A stretch of DNA of 64,000 nucleotides from Polyangium jinanense (lineage in GTDB: Bacteria; Myxococcota; Polyangia; Polyangiales; Polyangiaceae). Of the stretch, positions 59,403-64,000 are shown one piece after another. The stretch spans positions 62,001 through 126,000 of the forward strand of contig NZ_JAGTJJ010000013.1 of the NCBI RefSeq assembly GCF_028435365.1, written 5' to 3'. Under the pieces are notes generated by a model, which made no database searches, was not told the DNA's origin, and saw nothing but the letters and a program-made list of their open reading frames with translations. Position 1 is the stretch's first letter; the number at the start of each line of letters is the position of its first letter. Position numbers and translations under genes: made by a program.

Positions 59403-62072
59403 TCAGAAGAAGTTGCCGATGGTGAACTCGAAGCGGCTCGCCTGCTCGTACGGGAGCGGCTTGAACGGGAAGCCGTACTCGAAGCGCAGCGGGCCGAGCG
59501 GCGAGAACCAGCGCAAGCCGAAGCCCCAGGACGTGCGGACGTTGAGGAGCTGGTCCGGCGTGAAGCAGGGGTTCGTCACGGCGTACGGCGACGCCGGGTT
59601 CGCCTCGCAGTAGTTGCGCTCGAGGTTCCAGGCGTTGCCGAGGTCGGTGAAGATGACGCCGCGGATGCCCACCTGCTCCAGGATCGTGAACTCGAGCTCG
59701 GCGTTCTGGTAGTACATCAGGTTGCCGCCGATGTTCGTCCCGTTGGCGCGGGGGCGCCCGTTCGGATCGAGCGTCTCGGTCAGCGACAGGCGCGGGCCGA
59801 CGCTGCGGATGAGGAAGCCGCGGAGGTCGAGGATGCCGCCGAGGAGGAAGCGCGCGAAGAAGGGCACGCCCTCGGCCGAGGGGCTCGTCACCACGCCCGC
59901 CTCGCTGTTCACCTTGAAGACGAGCCAGTCGCGGATCGGGTAGTAGAAGCGCGCGGTGTTCCGGAACCGGACGAACTGCTGCTCGCTGCCGAGGTACTTC
60001 GAGGCGAGCTCCACCGAGCCCTGGAGGAAGATACCCGACGACGGGAAGAGCTGATTGTTGCGGGTGTCGTAGGTGATCGTCGGCCGGATGCTCGACGTGA
60101 TGCCGTTGTTGTAGACGTTCGCGAGCGGCACGCTCTGCCAGTAGCTGCTCAACGTGCCGGCCGTGCCGAAGAGTGTCGACGTCGTCTGCGTCGAGGTCTC
60201 GTTCAACTCGAGCGTGTACGTGAGCGACACGCGGAGCTCGGGCTGGATGATCGGGTAGCCGAGCGTGAGCGCGCCGCCGAGCGAGGTCTGCGAGAAGTCG
60301 CCGTAGACGCGGAGCTGATCGTACGCGCTGATCGCCGCGGAGAACTGCGTGTCGAAGAGGTACGGCTCGAAGAACCGGACGTCGATGAGCTGACGGAGAC
60401 CCGAGATCTGCGCCTGCAGCGAGAGCGACTGGCCGCGACCGAAGAGATTCTGCTGCTGGACCTGCGCCGTTGCGATGAAGTTCTCGATGCTGGAGAAGCC
60501 CGCGCCGACCTGGAAGGTGCCCGTCGGCTTCTCGACGACCTCGACGTTGATGTTGATGTGCTCGGCGTCGTCGCCCTGCTCGGTCGAGATGTCGACGCGC
60601 TCGAAGTAGCCGAGCATCGTGATGCGGCGCTTGCTGCGCTCGAGCTTCGACTCGCTGAAGAGCTGCTCCTCGAGCAGCTCCATCTCGCGCCGGATGACCT
60701 TGTCGCGGGTCTTCGTGTTGCCGCGGATCTCGATGCGCCCGATCTTGATCGGCTGGTTGCGTCGGATCGCGACGATGATGTCGACCTCTTGGCGCTCCGG
60801 ATCGAGGTCGGTCGCGGGCGGGGCCTCCACGTTCGCGTAGCCCTGATCGCGGTACATCGTCTGGATCAGGCCGAGGTCCGCGGCGAGCTCGGCGCGGTTG
60901 AACCAGTCGCCGCTCTTCGCGCGAATCATCTCACGCAGGCGCCTGCGGCCGCCGATGGGCTCGATCTCCTTGCCCTCGGCGTCGCGCTCGTAGACGCGGA
61001 GCTGACGGATCTTGTAGCGCGGGCCCTCGTTGATGGTGAGCGTCACCTCGATGCCCGTGCGATCCGGCGTGAGCATCACGCGTGGCGTCGCGATCTGCAC
61101 CGAGAGGAAGCCGCGGTCGTAGTAGAGCGCCGAGAGCACGAGCACGTCGCGCTCGAACGCGTCCTGCCGGAACGCGCCGCCCGTGCCGAAGTCGAAGAAG
61201 CTGCCCTGTCCGGTGATCATCACCTCGCGCAGCTCGGAGTCGGGAATGTTGTTGTTCCCGATGAACGTGACGCGCCGGACCGTGACCCGCTCGTGCTCCT
61301 TGATCTTGAAGCGGAGCAGCACCTCGTTGTCGCGCTGCGGGACCGTCTCGTACGAGACCTCGGCGAGGAAGTAGCCCTCCTCCGCGTACTTGTCGCGCAG
61401 CTTCTGGATGCCGCGACGGATCGCGTTGTAGCTGAGGATCGTGCCGCTCTTGACCTCGACGCTGAGCGCCTCCGTGAGGTCTTCCGCGTTGATGTTCTGG
61501 TTGCCGTCGAACTCGATCGTCTTGATGTTCGGACGTTCGCGCACGAGGATCCGCAGGTGGACTCCGTCGTCGCGTCGGGTCAGGTCGACCTCGATGTCCT
61601 CGAAGAAGCCCGAGTCCCAGAGCTCGCGCACGTCACGGGAAAGGCCTTCGGGCGTGAAGGGTTTGCCCACGCGCGCCGTGCCGAGATAAGCGCGGATGTC
61701 GTCCGCGGAGATGCGACGGTTGCCCGCGATGACCACGCGCGCGACGGACTGACCACGCGCGAGCTCGGCCTCTGTAGGCGCGAGCGTCGGCGCCGGCTGA
61801 GCGGCCTCTTCCGGGCGCGCGCCGGGCGCTGCAGTGCCGTTTCCGTTCGGCGCCGTAGGTTTGTCGTCGCCTTCGTCCGCGCCTTCTTCGTCGCCTTGTC
61901 CTGCCGCATCCTTCGCCGCGGGAGGCTGCGCTGCGCCTTGCGGCGGGCCTCCTTGCGCGAAGGCCACCCGAGGCGAGAGCCCGGTGATCGTGAAAACGAC
62001 CAGAAAGGCGCTCGTCCACAGGAGCCGGAGCCGGCTCGTCAGGCGGTTGGGTGGGGTGGGCGTCGTAAACAA
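59403..62072 (-). CDS. bamA: Outer membrane protein assembly factor BamA
   Basis: Core of the BAM complex, inserting beta-barrels into the outer membrane. Five POTRA domains run from about residue 108 to 510 (VARVVIAGNRRISADDIRAY; IKTIEFDGNQNINAEDL; VRRVTFIGNNNIPDSELRE; later ones similar). The barrel fills about 512-889. The LRGF segment near 748 corresponds to the VRGF lid motif, and it ends FTIGNFF with the terminal Phe. TTG at 62072 is chosen because GGGGAGG is ideally placed and a normal signal peptide follows (SAFLVVFTITGLSPRVAFA). GTG 62123 and ATG 62213 are alternatives. A Pro/Gly/Glu-rich linker precedes POTRA1. Confidence 0.93.
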   Translation of the reverse strand: MFTTPTPPNRLTSRLRLLWTSAFLVVFTITGLSPRVAFAQGGPPQGAAQPPAAKDAAGQGDEEGADEGDDKPTAPNGNGTAAPGARPEEAAQPAPTLAPTEAELARGQSVARVVIAGNRRISADDIRAYLGTARVGKPFTPEGLSRDVRELWDSGFFEDIEVDLTRRDDGVHLRILVRERPNIKTIEFDGNQNINAEDLTEALSVEVKSGTILSYNAIRRGIQKLRDKYAEEGYFLAEVSYETVPQRDNEVLLRFKIKEHERVTVRRVTFIGNNNIPDSELREVMITGQGSFFDFGTGGAFRQDAFERDVLVLSALYYDRGFLSVQIATPRVMLTPDRTGIEVTLTINEGPRYKIRQLRVYERDAEGKEIEPIGGRRRLREMIRAKSGDWFNRAELAADLGLIQTMYRDQGYANVEAPPATDLDPERQEVDIIVAIRRNQPIKIGRIEIRGNTKTRDKVIRREMELLEEQLFSESKLERSKRRITMLGYFERVDISTEQGDDAEHININVEVVEKPTGTFQVGAGFSSIENFIATAQVQQQNLFGRGQSLSLQAQISGLRQLIDVRFFEPYLFDTQFSAAISAYDQLRVYGDFSQTSLGGALTLGYPIIQPELRVSLTYTLELNETSTQTTSTLFGTAGTLSSYWQSVPLANVYNNGITSSIRPTITYDTRNNQLFPSSGIFLQGSVELASKYLGSEQQFVRFRNTARFYYPIRDWLVFKVNSEAGVVTSPSAEGVPFFARFLLGGILDLRGFLIRSVGPRLSLTETLDPNGRPRANGTNIGGNLMYYQNAELEFTILEQVGIRGVIFTDLGNAWNLERNYCEANPASPYAVTNPCFTPDQLLNVRTSWGFGLRWFSPLGPLRFEYGFPFKPLPYEQASRFEFTIGNFF

Positions 62073-62423
62073 GAGGCGCCTCCCCGTAGCCCAGCGGGCC
62101 AGAGGTCTCAAGGTGGGACCCACTGGTTTTCCATGTCCATGTGTGGACGGTAGGGCGCCCGGGACGAGGGGCGTCCGTCGGGGGGAGGCCGGATCGATGG
62201 GGACGGGGCGCATATTCGCCCGCAGAATCCCTCTGGACGAACGCTTTTCGGGGCCGGCGTGCCCGCCCTGTCCGTGCCGCCGTGGCTTGACCGAGCGGCG
62301 CTCCGTGGGTAATGGCATCCCCTGCCTGCGGCCCACTGAACGCGGGTACACCGTCGATCCCTGGGGGGCGCGCGCGAGCCGAGGCGGCCGCGCCTTGCCT
62401 CCCCACCCCTGGAGATAACGCCC
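62073..62423. other. Divergent intergenic region, 351 nt
   Basis: Between bamA (-) and the topoisomerase gene (+). Contains a proposed promoter for the latter (62287-62315). Its left part may belong to bamA if an earlier start is used (up to 62213). No repeat, tRNA or terminator was seen. Confidence 0.5.
62287..62315 (+). promoter_or_regulatory. Possible promoter of the topoisomerase subunit A gene
   Basis: TTGACC (62287-62292), a 17-nt spacer, then TAATGG (62310-62315). The -35 equals that of the rpsP promoter. The -10 is weak, keeping only T1 and A2 of consensus. It lies about 110 nt before the GTG start. Confidence 0.35.
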
Positions 62424-64000
62424 GTGCCCCCTGCTCAGCAGGTCCCGTTTCCCCTCGATGGCGAGGGTGGTCAGAAGAGGCCTCGGCGCGCCCCCAAGAC
62501 CCCGGGCGGCAGCGAGCCGCCTCCGCCTCCCCCGGTGCCCGACACGTCGCTCGCGGAAGAGGCGCAGCGCAAGTACCTGAACTACGCGCTCAGCGTCATC
62601 ACGTCGCGCGCGCTGCCCGATGTGCGCGACGGCCTGAAGCCGGTGCAGCGCCGCATCCTCTACGCGATGCTGCACGACCTGCACCTCGCCCCCGACGGGC
62701 GCTTCCGCAAGAGCGCGGCCGTGGTCGGCGACGTGATGGGTAAGTACCACCCGCACGGCGACACGGCGATCTACGACGCGATGGTCCGGCTCGCGCAGGA
62801 CTTCGTGATGCGCGCGCCGCTCGTCGCGGGCCACGGCAACTTCGGCTCGATCGACGGCGATGCACCCGCCGCGATGCGTTACACCGAGGCGAAGCTCCGC
62901 CCGCTCGCGCTGGAGCTGCTCGGCGAGCTCGGCAAGCGCACGGTCGAGTGGCGACCGAACTACGACGGCACGAAGAGCGAGCCCGTCATCCTGCCGTCGC
63001 GCTTCCCGAACCTGCTCGTGAACGGCTCGCAGGGCATCGCCGTCGGCATGGCGACGAGCATCCCGCCGCACAACCTCGCGGAGGTGCTCGACGCTTGCAT
63101 CGAGCTCTCGAACCAGCGGGATCTACCGGTGAGCCGGCTCTTGAAGAAGATCAAGGGTCCGGACTTCCCGACGGGCGGCCAGCTCCACGCGACGAAGGAG
63201 GAGCTCGAGGCCGTCTACACGACGGGCCAGGGCTCGCTGAAGCTGCGCGGCGAGTGGAAGATCGAGGACGACGACTCGAAGCGCGGGCCCTCGTTCCTCG
63301 TGGTCACGTCGATCCCGTACGGCGTCGAGCGCAAGGCGATCGTCGAGAAGATCGCGGAGGTGATCATCTCGAAGAAGCTGCCGCCGCTGCTCGACGTGCG
63401 CGACGAGTCGACGGACGTCGTGCGGATCGTTCTGGAGACGAAGCGCGGGACGGATCCGCAGCTCGTGATGGCGTACCTCTACAAGCACACGCCGCTCGCG
63501 GTGCACGTGCCGGTGAACCTCACCTGCCTCGTGCCCACGGACAACCCCGACGTGTCCGCGCCGAAGCGCCTCGGGCTCGACGAGATCCTGAACCAGTTCC
63601 TCACGTTCCGGTACTCGACGGTGACGCGGCGGCTGGAGTTCGACCTCGGCGAGCTCAAGGCGCGCATCCACGTCCTCGAGGGCCTCGAGATCGTCTTCGA
63701 CGCGCTCGACGAGGTGATCGCGATCATCCGCAAGAGCGAAGGCAAGGCGGACGCCGCGAGCAAGCTGATGAAGCGCTTCGAGCTCTCGGAGGAGCAGACG
63801 GACGCGATCCTGGAGCTGCGCCTCTACCGCCTCGCGCGGCTCGAGATCCAGGTCGTGCGCAAGGAGCTCGCGGACAAACGCGCGGAGGCCAAGCGCCTCG
63901 AGGCGCTGCTCAAGAGCGACACGAGGCGCTGGGACCTCGTGCGCGACGAGCTCGCGCAGTTGAAGGAGAAGTACGGCGATCGCCGCCGCACGAAGATCAT
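62424..64000 (+). CDS. Type IIA DNA topoisomerase subunit A (ParC/GyrA), partial
   Basis: DNA-cleaving subunit of topoisomerase IV or gyrase, cut by the right edge after 525 codons. GTG 62424 has GGAG upstream. A Pro-rich leader of about 35 residues precedes [18 protein letters not shown]. Core motifs: [40 protein letters not shown], catalytic Tyr153 in [10 protein letters not shown], and [20 protein letters not shown]. The segment [16 protein letters not shown] is nearer to ParC than to GyrA (which has VMPxRIPNLL), so topoisomerase IV is favoured; the C-terminal beta-pinwheel that would decide is outside. The quinolone-pocket position 83 is Thr114, and Asp118 is kept. Confidence 0.88.
   Translation, partial: MPPAQQVPFPLDGEGGQKRPRRAPKTPGGSEPPPPPPVPDTSLAEEAQRKYLNYALSVITSRALPDVRDGLKPVQRRILYAMLHDLHLAPDGRFRKSAAVVGDVMGKYHPHGDTAIYDAMVRLAQDFVMRAPLVAGHGNFGSIDGDAPAAMRYTEAKLRPLALELLGELGKRTVEWRPNYDGTKSEPVILPSRFPNLLVNGSQGIAVGMATSIPPHNLAEVLDACIELSNQRDLPVSRLLKKIKGPDFPTGGQLHATKEELEAVYTTGQGSLKLRGEWKIEDDDSKRGPSFLVVTSIPYGVERKAIVEKIAEVIISKKLPPLLDVRDESTDVVRIVLETKRGTDPQLVMAYLYKHTPLAVHVPVNLTCLVPTDNPDVSAPKRLGLDEILNQFLTFRYSTVTRRLEFDLGELKARIHVLEGLEIVFDALDEVIAIIRKSEGKADAASKLMKRFELSEEQTDAILELRLYRLARLEIQVVRKELADKRAEAKRLEALLKSDTRRWDLVRDELAQLKEKYGDRRRTKI

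Noticed and set aside
59379..62153. 924-codon plus-strand open frame opposite bamA
   Set aside because: Shadow; Arg/Glu/Val/Leu-rich without domains, while bamA motifs are clear.

Overview
The window is a very GC-rich chromosome segment, packed on both strands, from what looks like a myxobacterium, probably of the Sorangium/Polyangium type. This placement is an inference. It rests on strong G/C third-position bias, large eukaryote-like Ser/Thr kinases fused to ATPase and TPR modules, an hnRNP-like two-RRM protein, many secreted proteins of unknown function, and the way the housekeeping blocks are split. No rRNA, tRNA, CRISPR array, insertion sequence or prophage was seen.

Layout. 1-2.8 kb: mreBCD (cell shape; mreD cut by the left edge) and rpmG (L33) on the minus strand. 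3.0-6.3 kb: RRM protein, di-iron ferritin-like protein, lgt. 6.4-11.7 kb: molybdenum cofactor region made of two convergent operons, patatin-moaB-moeA (+) and moaD-moaA-moaC-moaE (-). In the second, MoaC carries an N-terminal nitrate-reductase-associated domain. 11.8-25.7 kb: two giant signalling kinases (1177 and 1477 residues). They flank a LysM/caspase-like protein, FtsH and an outer-membrane protein, and the second kinase is translationally coupled to a patatin lipase. 25.7-36.7 kb: accessory region with a possible catalase-fold protein, metallophosphoesterase, AmpG-like transporter, membrane and secreted proteins, a DAG-kinase-like enzyme, a lipoprotein, a PEBP protein, a lone response regulator and a PH-like protein. 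36.7-39.6 kb: hrpB and rpmB (L28).

39.9-46.1 kb: a long minus-strand operon, rpsP-khpA-rimM-trmD-SPOUT methyltransferase-queG, which runs on into an acyltransferase, a DUF72 protein and a degenerate gamma-glutamyltransferase-like protein. It joins ribosome assembly and tRNA modification to cell-envelope genes. 46.4-51.8 kb: a conserved small protein, a DUF4350-MoxR-DUF58 module, and rsmA. 52-58 kb: atpD-atpC, then dnaG-rpoD, a macromolecular-synthesis block without rpsU. 58-64 kb: a lipoprotein whose signal-peptide codons double as the rpoD terminator, an apparently inactive rhomboid, bamA, and a divergent type IIA topoisomerase subunit A that runs off the right edge.

Most notable: (i) the Nitr_red_assoc-MoaC fusion; (ii) a LysM protein with a caspase/legumain-like His-Cys pair; (iii) a kinase with a decayed nucleotide-cyclase domain, coupled to a lipase; (iv) a family of composite palindromic repeats in three intergenic sites; (v) an intrinsic terminator that also encodes a lipoprotein signal peptide.
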